A stretch of 64,000 nt of DNA from an uncultured Prolixibacteraceae bacterium. Its GTDB lineage: Bacteria; Bacteroidota; Bacteroidia; Bacteroidales; Prolixibacteraceae. Location of the stretch: positions 1 to 64,000 of the forward strand of contig CAJXZG010000003.1 of the NCBI GenBank assembly GCA_913063265.1, in the 5' to 3' direction. Shown here one piece after another: positions 51,422 through 60,614 of the stretch (its first letter is position 1; each line of letters starts with the position of its first letter). The translations under genes were made by a program, and so were the position numbers. The notes under the pieces are model-generated. The model was not told the origin of the DNA. It ran no database searches and saw nothing but the letters and a program-made list of their open reading frames with translations.

Positions 51422-52432
51422 TTATTCAACTATCGGTAAAGTATAAGTCCCATCCAAAACCGATTGGCCAGGGCGATAAATTCTGAACAGAAAATTCCAT
51501 CCTTCAGGTGCATCCAGTCGGTTTGGCACATCACCACAAACTTCCTTAGCGCCAAAATGCACGGTAAAAGTTCCGTCATCGTTAAGTTTAACATTCGATT
51601 GATTAAGCAATGCGTTTTCAGTTTTTATATAGCCATCATTGCCATAAACTGTTATCGACCAGAATCCATCATTTTCCGGGACTGAATAAGTAGCTTTTAA
51701 ACAGGTACCTTCAGGAAATTCCTTTGGTTTATAATTTAGATAAGTGGCATCTTTTTCAGGCAATAATCCCCAGGCTGCGGCCGCAGCAATATGGCGTGTT
51801 TCTTCATTTACTTCACCGCGCTTACCCATCATCCCTTCCCAACTGGCAAATTTAGCACTCTCTTTGTTGTATAGAGAGCGCAATGAATCAAGCGATTCAG
51901 AGCCCCACATCAATGGGGGAAATTCTTCATTACTTAACGATTTTACGATAAACTTATCCTGAAGCGCATTAACCATTGTGATTTCTTCTTTGTTATTTGC
52001 TTCATAAACCTGAATTCTGACAATGATGTACAAAAACCTGGTGTTCCCTTTGAGTTCATATTCGCCGGGTTTGTAGTAAATTTCCTGCACATAATGGTCG
52101 TTATCTATAACATACACCGAAGCATAACGCGCATCGGGCATGTCAGGGAAAATAATCTCCAGACCACCTTTTGCATCAAAAACACCACCAGAGTATAGTA
52201 CATCGCGGTTCATGCGAATAACTGTCTGATTGTCCAAGGGTGTAGGTGTTCTAAAATGAAAAAACTTGTTGGTCCCTCCCGCATTTTTTATCATATGAAC
52301 AAACATGTTATCTGTTTCTGCCCGGATAAATGTTTCGGAGCTTACTTTTTGAAGTTTAGTTTCTTTTTGATTGTTACAACCCAAAAAAAGTATAAAAAGT
52401 AAAGATATTATTATGAAATTTTTTTGATACAT
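51422..52432 (-). CDS. DUF1254/DUF1214-type lipoprotein
   Basis: 336 residues with a lipoprotein signal (LFLGC). FIRAETDNMFVHMIK and the VIRMNRDVLYSGGVFD segment match the DUF1254 pattern, and the C-terminal FWSITVYGNDGYIKTENALLN and NFLFRIYRPGQSVLDG match DUF1214. Function unknown. An outer-membrane protein gene is upstream by 105 bases. Confidence 0.85.
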   Translation of the reverse strand: MYQKNFIIISLLFILFLGCNNQKETKLQKVSSETFIRAETDNMFVHMIKNAGGTNKFFHFRTPTPLDNQTVIRMNRDVLYSGGVFDAKGGLEIIFPDMPDARYASVYVIDNDHYVQEIYYKPGEYELKGNTRFLYIIVRIQVYEANNKEEITMVNALQDKFIVKSLSNEEFPPLMWGSESLDSLRSLYNKESAKFASWEGMMGKRGEVNEETRHIAAAAAWGLLPEKDATYLNYKPKEFPEGTCLKATYSVPENDGFWSITVYGNDGYIKTENALLNQSNVKLNDDGTFTVHFGAKEVCGDVPNRLDAPEGWNFLFRIYRPGQSVLDGTYTLPIVE

Positions 52433-52537
52433 TTTTCTTTAATATATAATGTAACTTCAACATTAACAAAAGGTTCAGCAGAATTAATATGAATCACTTT
52501 AATATAAAACCCAAATACTTTATTTATAATTCTTTTG

Positions 52538-53329
52538 TTAGTCGGGTGATCCAATAAACTGAAGATTAATTCCTGTAAACAATTGAAACTGGGGTTGTGT
52601 TCCGTTATGTAGCATCGAATATTGTGGTTCAATAAAAAGGTTAAAAACTGTATTTCCCACTTTTACCACTTTGCCAATTCCTAAAGCAATGGGAGTATGA
52701 AAAGCCTCATTCTCTATGTCGAAAGCCCAGATTGGGGCTCCACGTAAATAGGTTCCTTTGCCCAGCTGAAAAAAGTAAAAAGGTTGAAAAGCAGCCAAGT
52801 TAGTATTACCACGATTTTCATCACCAGCAAAAGAGGTTTGCCAGGTTACCAGGGCTCCATACTGTACAACCGGAGATTTTGCAATAAATGCAACAAAGGC
52901 CAATCCGCCCTGCCATTTACCCGAACCCAAAGCATCTTCTGAAGCGGTAGGTGCAGCCAATAAGGGGCCTATACCTATTGTTTTTGTTGGCTCTGAAATA
53001 AAACTGTAAGAAAGAAAAGCATTGATATCTCCCAATCCGTTTTTAGAATCTACTGAACTCATTTCAGAAGGCATTGCCACCGTATTCATTGGCACCGATA
53101 AGCGGAACAAAAGTTTCCCTTTGGCCATGGGTTTTGCAAACCTAATCCAGGTAGTATTTAAATACGCATCAGAAGGGGCGTCTGTAAGTTTTGGAACATA
53201 GTAGTTGTGAAAATTTAAGGCGGTCATGTTAGCCAGAGGATTATTTGCCTGGGCAGCGTTATTGTCCTGACCGCTTGAATTGAGAGCGCTCAAATAGCTA
53301 ACAATTATAAATAGAATTAATGTTCTCAT
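52538..53329 (-). CDS. outer membrane beta-barrel protein, MetA-pathway-like
   Basis: 263 residues with a signal peptide (to about SSGQ) and strands typical of a small barrel of the phenol-degradation/MetA or transporter-like type (GIGPLLAAPTASEDALGSGKW, YFFQLGKGTYLRGAP). The barrel motif GxGDxxxxxxY is seen as GLGDINAFLSY. Divergent from ssb. Role unknown. Confidence 0.75.
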   Translation of the reverse strand: MRTLILFIIVSYLSALNSSGQDNNAAQANNPLANMTALNFHNYYVPKLTDAPSDAYLNTTWIRFAKPMAKGKLLFRLSVPMNTVAMPSEMSSVDSKNGLGDINAFLSYSFISEPTKTIGIGPLLAAPTASEDALGSGKWQGGLAFVAFIAKSPVVQYGALVTWQTSFAGDENRGNTNLAAFQPFYFFQLGKGTYLRGAPIWAFDIENEAFHTPIALGIGKVVKVGNTVFNLFIEPQYSMLHNGTQPQFQLFTGINLQFIGSPD

Positions 53330-53509
53330 TTTATTTTTTCCTTTTTGTTTATGATGCTAAAAGTTCGGGAAAATTTTGTTTCAATCATATTTAAATAATA
53401 AAATTCTTAAATGGTATTTATTAGATTTTGCCTAAAACAGATTTTGTAAATCAAAATCGTAATTTATAACATGCATTAAATCAGTATAATATCAGTTTGT
53501 AAACACTTG

Positions 53510-53538
53510 CAAACGTTTATTGTCGGATACAAACGTTT
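53510..53538. promoter_or_regulatory. two CAAACGTTT sites 20 bp apart before ssb
   Basis: CAAACGTTT at 53510-53518 and 53530-53538, each with the palindrome AAACGTTT. Spacing of exactly 20 bp puts them on one face of the helix. A CG-centred site of this kind is typical of LacI-family operators. Lies in the 306-base gap between divergent genes. Confidence 0.5.
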
Positions 53539-53567
53539 AAATACCGAATAAGCTGAAGGTGCCATTC

Positions 53568-53575
53568 TACCTTTG
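53568..53575 (+). promoter_or_regulatory. -7 promoter element of ssb
   Basis: TACCTTTG is an exact TAnnTTTG match, 60 bases before the ssb ATG. No clear -33 element at the usual spacing. Confidence 0.5.
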
Positions 53576-53635
53576 AATCAACGTTTCGTTCAGGAGTGCA
53601 AAACTCCAACAATTATTAACTAAAAAATAAATATC

Positions 53636-53977
53636 ATGAATGCATTAAGAAACAGTGTCAGGCTTATCGGTAATCTGGGAGACGACCCAAAAGTAAGAAA
53701 GTTAGACAGCGGAAAAACAGTTGCTAATTTTAGTATAGCAACCAACGAAATTTATCGCGATCAAAAAGGAGAAAAACAAAGTGAAACTACATGGCATCGT
53801 TTGGTTGCCTGGGGCAAACAAGCAGAAATTATTGAGTCGTATGTAAAAAAAGGATCTGAAATAGCCATTGAAGGTAAACTTACCAATCGTTCATACGATG
53901 ATAAAAATGGTGATAAACAATACATTACTGAAATATTGGTAAACCAGGTTTTGTTGTTTGATAAAACGAAAAACTAA
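53636..53977 (+). CDS. ssb: single-stranded DNA-binding protein, short form
   Basis: 113 residues, an OB-fold SSB with MNALRNSVRLIGNLGDDPKV, FSIATNEIYRDQKGEKQ, TTWHRLVAWGKQAEI and VKKGSEIAIEGKL. It lacks the acidic C-terminal tail (DDDIPF type) by which housekeeping SSB recruits partners. So this is likely an accessory SSB, used in recombination, competence or mobile-element biology, rather than the sole replicative one. It stands alone with its own promoter and terminator. Confidence 0.93.
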   Translation: MNALRNSVRLIGNLGDDPKVRKLDSGKTVANFSIATNEIYRDQKGEKQSETTWHRLVAWGKQAEIIESYVKKGSEIAIEGKLTNRSYDDKNGDKQYITEILVNQVLLFDKTKN

Positions 53978-54003
53978 AAAGACTCTTGTTAAAACCCAAA
54001 TTT

Positions 54004-54036
54004 AAAGGTTGCACTGTACTACAGTGTGGCCTTTTT
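54004..54036 (+). terminator. Rho-independent terminator after ssb
   Basis: AAAGG..CACTGT-act-ACAGTG..CCTTTTTT forms a stem with a bulge and T-run, 27 bases after the stop. Confidence 0.85.
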
Positions 54037-54180
54037 TATTTTTTTAATGCCGAGTATAGATGTAACTGTTAGATTGTATTTAAATTGTTGAATACCTTAT
54101 TTTTAGCTTATTATAAAAGAATAATTGAATCTGGTTTTCTTTTACCCTGGGAATCCATTTTAAAATCTCATTAATCTCAA

Positions 54181-55155
54181 TTATAACCTAAAATATACTG
54201 AAACGGTTCCCCATCCATGTTTTTCACCCAGTTCAAATTCCTTTGATTTCCAGTTTAACCTTGCGCTGGCTCCCATAAATTTATAATTTATAAAAATTCC
54301 CCCATAAACTTCGCCAACTATATTTTCAATTTCGTTAAAAGCAAAATAATGATTTTCCCCGGGAGGAATTATTCCACCCATAAGTGTTGCATTGTAAAGA
54401 ACAGCCGATAAATTAAAACCGCCATACAAATAGGCCTGCAAATCTTTTTCTTCAGCATATTTTTTATTCGAGAGAAAATGTCCTTTAAAATGGTTGTTTA
54501 ACCTTCCGATTCTTACTTTTCCGCCAACTTTCAAATCATCATGAATATTTCCTATTCTTAAACGGGTATCTGCCATAACATCTAATTTTCCCGGAACCAG
54601 AATTGCGCCTTTTTCGATTTGCAGATTGTAGTTAATATAGGGGCGGTTTTCTATTTGAAAATCCCAACCATTGGGCCATCCTAAATCAAGCCATTCATGT
54701 ATATACCTTTGTGCCTGGTATGCACCTGCCAATGGACCCATAACCCCAATATCAAATTGTGACGTTAATTTAAGAAGCTTCTTAGGATTTGATGAAACTG
54801 AAAAAGATCGCAGAAACAAAGTACCTGCATAAGGCCTGTCAACCAGGTTCAGCAGTGTATCGGTAATATCTTTAGGAGTATAAATTTCCTGTATCAATCC
54901 AAGGCCATAGTAATTGTCAGCATTTTTTAGACGAAAAAGAATATGATTCGCAGGATTCTTCCTTAGGGAAGGATTGACGTAATAAAAAAAAGCACCCTGA
55001 GTGTAGTAAAAATCTTTGAAAAGAAAAAGGTCGTTATCCCAGTGTAAATAGAATTCTTTATGTTCGGTGTAGCTTAAACTATCCAGCTTTTTTGCCGATA
55101 ATCCCAATTGACAAAATACTATTGATATGAATAATAAAAATGCTTTTTTCACCAA
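54181..55155 (-). CDS. lipid A deacylase LpxR family protein
   Basis: 324 residues with signal peptide and a barrel. HWDNDLFLFKDFYYTQGAF holds the Asn-Asp and Thr of the active site, DRPYAGTLFL is the second family motif, and AQRYIHEWLDL the catalytic His. LpxR cleaves the 3'-acyloxyacyl group of lipid A in the outer membrane, which lowers TLR4 signalling. Ends 4 residues after the last strand. Convergent with ssb. Confidence 0.88.
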   Translation of the reverse strand: MVKKAFLLFISIVFCQLGLSAKKLDSLSYTEHKEFYLHWDNDLFLFKDFYYTQGAFFYYVNPSLRKNPANHILFRLKNADNYYGLGLIQEIYTPKDITDTLLNLVDRPYAGTLFLRSFSVSSNPKKLLKLTSQFDIGVMGPLAGAYQAQRYIHEWLDLGWPNGWDFQIENRPYINYNLQIEKGAILVPGKLDVMADTRLRIGNIHDDLKVGGKVRIGRLNNHFKGHFLSNKKYAEEKDLQAYLYGGFNLSAVLYNATLMGGIIPPGENHYFAFNEIENIVGEVYGGIFINYKFMGASARLNWKSKEFELGEKHGWGTVSVYFRL

Positions 55156-55206
55156 ACGCTGTTTTATAAGGAGTCGCGAAAATATAAATATCAGTTAATT
55201 AATTGG

Positions 55207-55246
55207 TTATCAATTGTAAAAATTAGGAATTTTTAATAATTGATAA
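55207..55246. terminator. long AT-rich inverted repeat after the CAP gene
   Basis: TTATCAATT faces AATTGATAA, with AAAAATT/AATTTTT inside: two nested stems in 40 bases. It lies 17 bases past the CAP gene stop and 51 bases before lpxR on the minus strand. It may terminate the CAP transcript or serve as an operator. Confidence 0.5.
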
Positions 55247-55262
55247 GATTGTATCAAAGAAA

Positions 55263-55940
55263 TTAGTTATCGGTAAAAGAACCAGCTAATTCAATTACAC
55301 ACATGGTTTCATATTCGGGATGATAACCTGAAGCCACACCTACAGTTTTAAATTCCGGAATCAGAAAATTTTTTCTGTGACCACGGTTATAAACACCATC
55401 GTCAACTAAAAGATATATCACTATTTGTCGGGCTGAAATACCACCATAGGCGATGTTCTCTGCAATTCGTTCGTGCCATTCCCCGTATCGTTCAATTCTT
55501 GTTTTTGCATTGGAACGATCTTTACCATAATGTCCCGTTTTACCTGTTTTTGACTGGTCATTTACGTGGTCTTCCGCAGCTTTTGTTAATCCGGGTTTTG
55601 GATAAACAATCGAAAGTTGTTTTGCTTTTTTAAGTTCGCGCACACACTCGTTTAAGGCACGCACTCCTTCTTTTGTTTTTAATGGTTTGTCGTTGGGATA
55701 ATAAAGCATTTTCCCTTTATAATTTTTGGACAGCGGTGCAATATAGTTTTTTGCATATTGGGAAGGATTGGAACGAAAAAGGTTAATTTCGTAAATGATT
55801 TCTTTTTCGAATGGAGAAAGATAGTTAACATTTTCTGCGGTATTCAACCGATTGTCGTTTCCTGTTTTTTTGGCCAATACAGAATTAAAAAACAAAGAAA
55901 AAATAATTAATGTGAGGATTTTTGTTTTCAAACTTTCCAT
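55263..55940 (-). CDS. CAP domain-containing secreted protein
   Basis: 225 residues with a signal peptide (to about VLAK). The CAP/SCP fold is seen from FEKEIIYEINLFRSNPSQYA, through GHYGKDRSNAKTRIERYG, ERIAENIAYGG and HRKNFLIPEFKTVGVA. Two His residues (in GHYG and GHRKN) and the Glu in RIAENI could form the conserved tetrad. Bacterial CAP proteins are mostly uncharacterised; cell-wall or lipid roles are suggested. Confidence 0.9.
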   Translation of the reverse strand: MESLKTKILTLIIFSLFFNSVLAKKTGNDNRLNTAENVNYLSPFEKEIIYEINLFRSNPSQYAKNYIAPLSKNYKGKMLYYPNDKPLKTKEGVRALNECVRELKKAKQLSIVYPKPGLTKAAEDHVNDQSKTGKTGHYGKDRSNAKTRIERYGEWHERIAENIAYGGISARQIVIYLLVDDGVYNRGHRKNFLIPEFKTVGVASGYHPEYETMCVIELAGSFTDN

Positions 55941-56029
55941 GTTTTAAAAGAAACAATAGCTTCATTAGTTTATGAACGAAAATTGTTTCTTTTTATTCAA
56001 ACAAATTAGAAAATCTCAAACAATTTTTT

Positions 56030-57217
56030 TTAGAAATTCCATTTTAAACGGGCGTATGCCACATTGGAGCCTGACCGGATATTTTCAATTTCAAGATTAA
56101 AATACTGGTACATCAGTGAAAAATAGAGATTTGAACTAATAGAAAAATCGATAGCAGGCATTAAAAAAAATCCCTGATAGTCAGGGTAGTACATTCCAGC
56201 AAGATTGGCTGTTAATATTGGACTTACGAGATAAGATAAATTGGCAAAGAGGTTATATTCGCTAAACGACAAACTTTTTGATGTAGAAGGTGCCTGAAAT
56301 ATTGCTGTTGGATTTTGATTAATGTCTATAAGTGTTTTTGGATCGTTGTATAAAAATTCCCATTGAATGGTCAGTTTATTTCCTACTAAATAATCGAATC
56401 CTACGCTGGCTAAAAATACACCACTTGTATCCGCAAAGCTTTCCTGAGAACGATAATAGTTTGCTTCTCCGCGAAATGCAACACTTCCAATATTTCCTTC
56501 CCAGCCTGTGCCAATTACAAAATCCTGTCCGTCAACATAACCTCCTAAAAACTGAATATCGTAACTCCATTTATTAAATTTATATAAACCGGCCAGGGAA
56601 AGATTTGATGCACTGTCGAGTTTAGTAACCAATTCTGCTGCAGAAGCAGTTCCAAAGTAATATTTCATTCTGAATGCATCGGAACCCGGACGTTCCATGT
56701 AATCTACATCGTAATAGGAAAAGGCGTTAAAAATGTCGTTAGGATTCCAAACCAAAGAGCGACCCCAGTTTACCCTTTGACGACCCACACTCAGTTCAAG
56801 ATTGTTATACATATATTCAATATAAGCCCTGTCAAACTGTGTATTCATAAAATTGTTACTGCCTTCCCACCAGTTAAAATTTAATCCAAAAAATCCTCGA
56901 TCTTTGGCAAAATTTCCGGCATAACCCGGGAAGTTTTTTACAGTTTGCCCCCAGATAAACTGATTGCGAAACTGAACATGAAAAGTAAAATTGTCGTTGG
57001 CATAGTAAGCCAGATTGATCCGGTTATGAAAAATATAATCGCTTAAAAACTGGTAATTGTCATTTTGGTCTTTTGCAAAACTGCTTTGGCCCATGTTTGA
57101 AATATATCCGTTAAAATCCAGTTTCGATTGAGACCACGTATAAACTGGGTACAACAGAAAAGAAATTACTAAGATTAGAATCAAATTTTTACTTATTATT
57201 TTTAAAATATATGCCAC
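56030..57217 (-). CDS. outer membrane beta-barrel (DUF1302-like)
   Basis: 395 residues with signal peptide (to about YTWSQ) and barrel strands to a final Phe. VGRQRVNWGRSLVWNPNDIFNAFSYY is the hallmark of the DUF1302/alginate-export-like barrels that accompany lipid export systems. It is the last gene of the TetR-LolA-FtsX-ATPase cluster, 182 bases after the ATPase, with dispersed palindromes between them. It may be the outer-membrane part of that system. Confidence 0.75.
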   Translation of the reverse strand: MAYILKIISKNLILILVISFLLYPVYTWSQSKLDFNGYISNMGQSSFAKDQNDNYQFLSDYIFHNRINLAYYANDNFTFHVQFRNQFIWGQTVKNFPGYAGNFAKDRGFFGLNFNWWEGSNNFMNTQFDRAYIEYMYNNLELSVGRQRVNWGRSLVWNPNDIFNAFSYYDVDYMERPGSDAFRMKYYFGTASAAELVTKLDSASNLSLAGLYKFNKWSYDIQFLGGYVDGQDFVIGTGWEGNIGSVAFRGEANYYRSQESFADTSGVFLASVGFDYLVGNKLTIQWEFLYNDPKTLIDINQNPTAIFQAPSTSKSLSFSEYNLFANLSYLVSPILTANLAGMYYPDYQGFFLMPAIDFSISSNLYFSLMYQYFNLEIENIRSGSNVAYARLKWNF

Positions 57218-57258
57218 TTTTTGTTGTATTTTGAATTTTACTTAATCATAAGTTCAGT

Positions 57259-57360
57259 GTCACCCTGTCCCGATAGCTATCGGGATTAGTTCAGGATCTT
57301 ATGAACATAGACTTGCTTTATCTTCAAAGAGATACTGAAATAAATTCAGCATGACGTTCT
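57259..57360. repeat. palindromes GTCACCCTG / TCCCGATAGC and ACTGAAATAAATTCAG
   Basis: TCCCGATAGCTATCGGGA is a perfect 18-bp palindrome (57269-57286), preceded by GTCACCCTG. ACTGAAATAAATTCAGCATG with the tail ACG (57333-57355) is a relative of the copy next to the GIY-YIG gene. Together they fill the ATPase-barrel gap. Confidence 0.65.
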
Positions 57361-57399
57361 AAAGATGTATCTGACAAATTACGATATTAATATTATGTG

Positions 57400-58107
57400 T
57401 TAATTATTAATTTTTTCTCCGCCGTTTTTACGGATATCGCTGATGATTTTTCCGTCCTCGATAGTTATTACTCGTCGTGCTTTCTTTACTACACGGGCAT
57501 CGTGGGTACTAAATACAAAGGTGATATTTTCTTCTTTATTGAGTTTTTCCATTATATCCAAAAGGGTTTCGGTAGATGTTGAATCCAGGTTAGCCGTAGG
57601 CTCATCAGCCAAAATGAATTTGGGTTTACTTGCCAGTGCCCGTGCCACTGCAACTCTTTGTTGCTGGCCACCAGACAGTTTTGCCGGACGTGCATTCATT
57701 CTTTCTCCCAGCCCGACTGATTTTAACAATTCCTCGGTGCGGGCATCGCAGTCTCTTGCAGATTTTCCCTGCAGCCGCATTACAAATTCTGTGTTTTCTT
57801 TAGCGGTTAAAACCGGAATAAGATTATATGACTGGAATACAAAACCGATGTTATTCAGACGAAAATCTGTTAATGCTTCACCTTTAAGTTCATTCATTTT
57901 GGTGCCGCCAACAAATACTTCACCTGAAGTAGGATCGTCTAATCCACCCACCATATTAAGCAAGGTGGTTTTACCGGAACCTGATGGGCCAACAATAGCA
58001 GCAAACTCACCTTCTTCGAAATCTAAAGTAACTCCATTAACTGCGTGTACTTTCACTTCTGATTCATTGTATGTTTTTCTTAAATCTTTTATTTCTATGA
58101 CTTTCAT
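57400..58107 (-). CDS. ABC transporter ATP-binding protein (LolD/MacB type)
   Basis: 235 residues. Walker A GPSGSGKTTLL (about residue 39), Q-loop NNIGFVFQSYNLIP, signature LSGGQQQRVAVARAL, Walker B FILADEPTANLD and H-loop STHD. Drives the two FtsX-type permeases encoded upstream. Systems of this type extract lipids or lipoproteins or act on cell-envelope proteins. Confidence 0.95.
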   Translation of the reverse strand: MKVIEIKDLRKTYNESEVKVHAVNGVTLDFEEGEFAAIVGPSGSGKTTLLNMVGGLDDPTSGEVFVGGTKMNELKGEALTDFRLNNIGFVFQSYNLIPVLTAKENTEFVMRLQGKSARDCDARTEELLKSVGLGERMNARPAKLSGGQQQRVAVARALASKPKFILADEPTANLDSTSTETLLDIMEKLNKEENITFVFSTHDARVVKKARRVITIEDGKIISDIRKNGGEKINN

Positions 58108-58179
58108 TTTATGTAGTATTATTTGTTGTTCTTTCTTTATAAATCACTTTTCATAACCAGTTTTTACTTCTTGACGGAA

Positions 58180-58203
58180 GTTGTTGGTTATTGGTTGTTG
58201 GTT
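58180..58203. repeat. period-7 tandem array TTGGTTN, one arm beside four-helix gene 1
   Basis: TTGG recurs at 58184, 58191 and 58198. On the coding (minus) strand the unit reads AACCAAC and lies directly after the stop codon. It faces the CAAACAA array at 58598 in inverted sense. Confidence 0.8.
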
Positions 58204-58569
58204 TTATGTTTTCCAGTTATTTTCAACATACTGTATAAACTTGTTGATTTTAGAACCTAAAACTTCAAATTTGTCAATTAATTCACAAAGTGGATTTTCT
58301 TCGAAATAAATTTCGCTGATCATTGTTAACTGAGAAGTAGTTTCATTACAGGAAGCTTGAGCGTAGGTTAAAAATTTTATAAATTCTGCTTTATATCTTT
58401 TTCGTCCATAACCTTCCGCAATTGTATCTTTAATACTTTTTGACGAACGACGAACCTGACTACCTTGCTCAAATAACTCAAATTTTGGTAATTTTAAACT
58501 AATATGATGAACTTCAATTGCCTGTTTATATGCAATCTTGTAAATGTCTAAATCTTTATAACTACTCAT
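58204..58569 (-). CDS. four-helix bundle protein (S23/bIVS family), copy 1
   Basis: 121 residues, all-helical. YKDLDIYKIAYKQAIEV, LPKFELFEQGSQVRRSSKSI and IAEGYGRKRYKAEF are the family motifs of S23-like proteins coded within intervening sequences of 23S rRNA genes, and related to Avd of diversity-generating retroelements. It is inserted between a permease and its ATPase, on the operon strand. It is bracketed by 7-bp-period arrays that are complementary. The nucleic-acid-binding role is inferred from the family. Confidence 0.9.
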   Translation of the reverse strand: MSSYKDLDIYKIAYKQAIEVHHISLKLPKFELFEQGSQVRRSSKSIKDTIAEGYGRKRYKAEFIKFLTYAQASCNETTSQLTMISEIYFEENPLCELIDKFEVLGSKINKFIQYVENNWKT

Positions 58570-58597
58570 AACTTATATTTTTAAGGTTAACTAATTT

Positions 58598-58626
58598 CAA
58601 ACAACAAACAACAAACAACAAACAAC
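58598..58626. repeat. period-7 tandem array CAAACAA, other arm beside four-helix gene 1
   Basis: CAAACAA starts at 58598, 58605, 58612 and 58619, exactly 7 apart. On the coding strand it reads TTGTTTG upstream of the gene. It is complementary, with one mismatch per unit, to the array after the gene. Confidence 0.8.
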
Positions 58627-58633
58627 TCTGATT

Positions 58634-60061
58634 TTATTCTGTTCTCAACGCATCGATTGGTTTAAGTTTTAAGGCTCTTCGTGCCGGCCCGATTGATGAC
58701 AATACACCAACAAGAATTACAAGTACAATAATTCCAAAGAAGAAATTAATTTCAATATTGGGATAAACAATCGCTGCGTAGCCTACAGCTTCAAAGCCTT
58801 CACCTACCGATGAAAAATCCAGTCCGGTGTGTCCTGTAATTTTCAGAACCAAAGCACCTAAAACCATTCCTATGACACTACCTGTGAAGGTCAGAAATAC
58901 AGTTTCAAGCATAATCATCAGAAAGACTTTCCTTTTACTCATGCCTATAGCCATAAGCATTCCCAGTTCTTTTATTCTTTCCATAATTGCCATTAACATG
59001 GTATTTACTATTCCGAATGCAAGAGCAAGAAAAATAATTCCCATTATGATAAAATAGTAAACATCCATAATGTCAGCCAACATTGCAGCATCCGGAGCCA
59101 ATTCTCTCCAGGTCATTACACTTGTTTCAGGAAATGTTGTACTAAGGGCAATTTGAACATCTTTCTCTGTTGTTTTATCGAGTTGAATAAGGGTTCCAAT
59201 TTCGTGATAATCATTTGGTCCAAATCCGGCTACTTTAGCCAAATCATCATGGAGTACAAAAGCATTCTGAACGTCGAATCCTGTATTGCTGGTTTTGTAA
59301 ATTCCACAAACCCTGTAAGATTGGTACGTCATCTCACCATTCATATCGGTGAACGTAAAAACAATTTTCGAACGCATTTGATAATTCTTGGCTAATTCAG
59401 TAATCAGGGTACCATATTTTCTTGCATCTATTGTACTGAGTTCCTTTTCAAAAGCTTTTCTGAATTTTGTTTTGGAGTAAAATCGTCGTCCTTCATATTC
59501 TTCAGCAACCTTCAAAACAGTGTCCGGTACTTGCAATGATTTTAGACTATCAATCAATTCAGAAGTAATTCGGAATGTTTTTATTCTTAATTGTTCAGCA
59601 GTTTTATCACTGATAACAATAGGATTTTGGTGTGTTACATCAAAGAAACTACCGGCACCTTCAACAATAAACTCATGTACATTTGAAACCAATTTTTCTT
59701 CTTCAAGTTGAATGCCTTTTAAAGTAACACTCGTATTTCCACGTGATGTAGCGGCCATCGCCACCACTTTTGAACGGCTTGTGTGGGCTTTAATACCCGA
59801 CATTGTGTCGATATATTGAATTACATTTTCGTATTTGGGAATGGTTAGCGTAATTTCTTCGTTGTTAAGATACTCCGGATTTTGAACTTTTAAATGCGAG
59901 GCCTCTGTAAAAATGGCTGCATTAACTCTTTGGTCAGACCATCCTTTCATTAATCCGGCCACAAAAACCCCTGCAACGGTTCCTAGCGTCACTGCGATAA
60001 TTACAATCAGGCTGCGGTGCTTGTTACGCCAAACGTTTTTCCATGAAATTGAACTTATCAT
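58634..60061 (-). CDS. FtsX/LolE-type ABC permease 1
   Basis: 475 residues. N-terminal helix after WKNVWRNKHRSLIVIIAV, a MacB-like periplasmic domain (about 40-330) and a C-terminal FtsX domain with three helices (GIVNTMLMAIMERIKELGMLMAIG is the coupling-helix region). Ends KLKPIDALRTE, typical of LolE/C relatives. Pairs with the permease at 60673. Confidence 0.93.
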   Translation of the reverse strand: MISSISWKNVWRNKHRSLIVIIAVTLGTVAGVFVAGLMKGWSDQRVNAAIFTEASHLKVQNPEYLNNEEITLTIPKYENVIQYIDTMSGIKAHTSRSKVVAMAATSRGNTSVTLKGIQLEEEKLVSNVHEFIVEGAGSFFDVTHQNPIVISDKTAEQLRIKTFRITSELIDSLKSLQVPDTVLKVAEEYEGRRFYSKTKFRKAFEKELSTIDARKYGTLITELAKNYQMRSKIVFTFTDMNGEMTYQSYRVCGIYKTSNTGFDVQNAFVLHDDLAKVAGFGPNDYHEIGTLIQLDKTTEKDVQIALSTTFPETSVMTWRELAPDAAMLADIMDVYYFIIMGIIFLALAFGIVNTMLMAIMERIKELGMLMAIGMSKRKVFLMIMLETVFLTFTGSVIGMVLGALVLKITGHTGLDFSSVGEGFEAVGYAAIVYPNIEINFFFGIIVLVILVGVLSSIGPARRALKLKPIDALRTE

Positions 60062-60150
60062 TGTTTTGTTTTATTTATTTGTTTGTTTATTTATGAGTGA
60101 TTTGTTTATGTGAATTGAAATTCGATTTATTCTCTTTTTTGGTTGAAAAT

Positions 60151-60191
60151 GATTGATGCTTCGCAGATTGATTGAGATTGAAGAAGATTGA
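60151..60191. repeat. period-10 array GATTGANNNN, one arm beside four-helix gene 2
   Basis: GATTGA at 60166, 60176 and 60186 (period 10), with another at 60151. It follows the four-helix gene on the coding strand, where the unit reads TCAATC. Confidence 0.75.
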
Positions 60192-60217
60192 TTTTATTTA
60201 AAGCTTTCTGTTTCATT

Positions 60218-60583
60218 TTAACTTAGTTTTTTTCTCATTGAAGCAAGGATTTTGAGTAACTCAATACTTTCTTTATGCAAATTTCGGATAAGTTTTGTTT
60301 CAGATATTTTTGAACAAATCAATAAATCGAGCCACATTTCTGTTTCATCTGCTTCTTCAACAGATATTGATAATTTGGCAAAGAATTCCGCTTTTGATCG
60401 ACCTCTTAATGCGGCCCTGTAATTTGCATAAGTTGATGAGCCAGATCTGGTTATTTGGCGATTAAGAATACGACCACGTTCAGATTTTGGCAAAGTTTCT
60501 GACAATTCCAAAATATCCAAAGCAAAAACTTTAAGCCTTTCTTTAATTTGCTTTTTATATTCTATCCAGCTATTATTATCCAT
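60218..60583 (-). CDS. four-helix bundle protein (S23/bIVS family), copy 2
   Basis: 121 residues, all-helical, from a subfamily different from copy 1. RILNRQITRSGSSTYANYRAALRGRSKAEFFAKL and EEADETEMWLDLL are the motifs of the other common four-helix subfamily. Inserted between permease 2 and permease 1 on the operon strand and flanked by 10-bp-period inverted arrays. The two genes share little sequence, so separate arrivals are likelier than a duplication. Confidence 0.9.
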   Translation of the reverse strand: MDNNSWIEYKKQIKERLKVFALDILELSETLPKSERGRILNRQITRSGSSTYANYRAALRGRSKAEFFAKLSISVEEADETEMWLDLLICSKISETKLIRNLHKESIELLKILASMRKKLS

Positions 60584-60614
60584 TGTTTATATTTTAATCA
60601 ACTTCAATGCTTAA

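Noticed and set aside
53978-54180. Hidden gene between ssb and lpxR
   Set aside because: Only a terminator hairpin and AT-rich sequence are seen.
57443-58156. 237-codon open frame on the + strand
   Set aside because: It mirrors the conserved ATPase gene on the other strand; the ATPase has all ABC motifs.
58204-60583. The two four-helix genes as a recent duplication
   Set aside because: Their proteins align poorly and carry motifs of different subfamilies, and their flanking arrays differ in unit and period.
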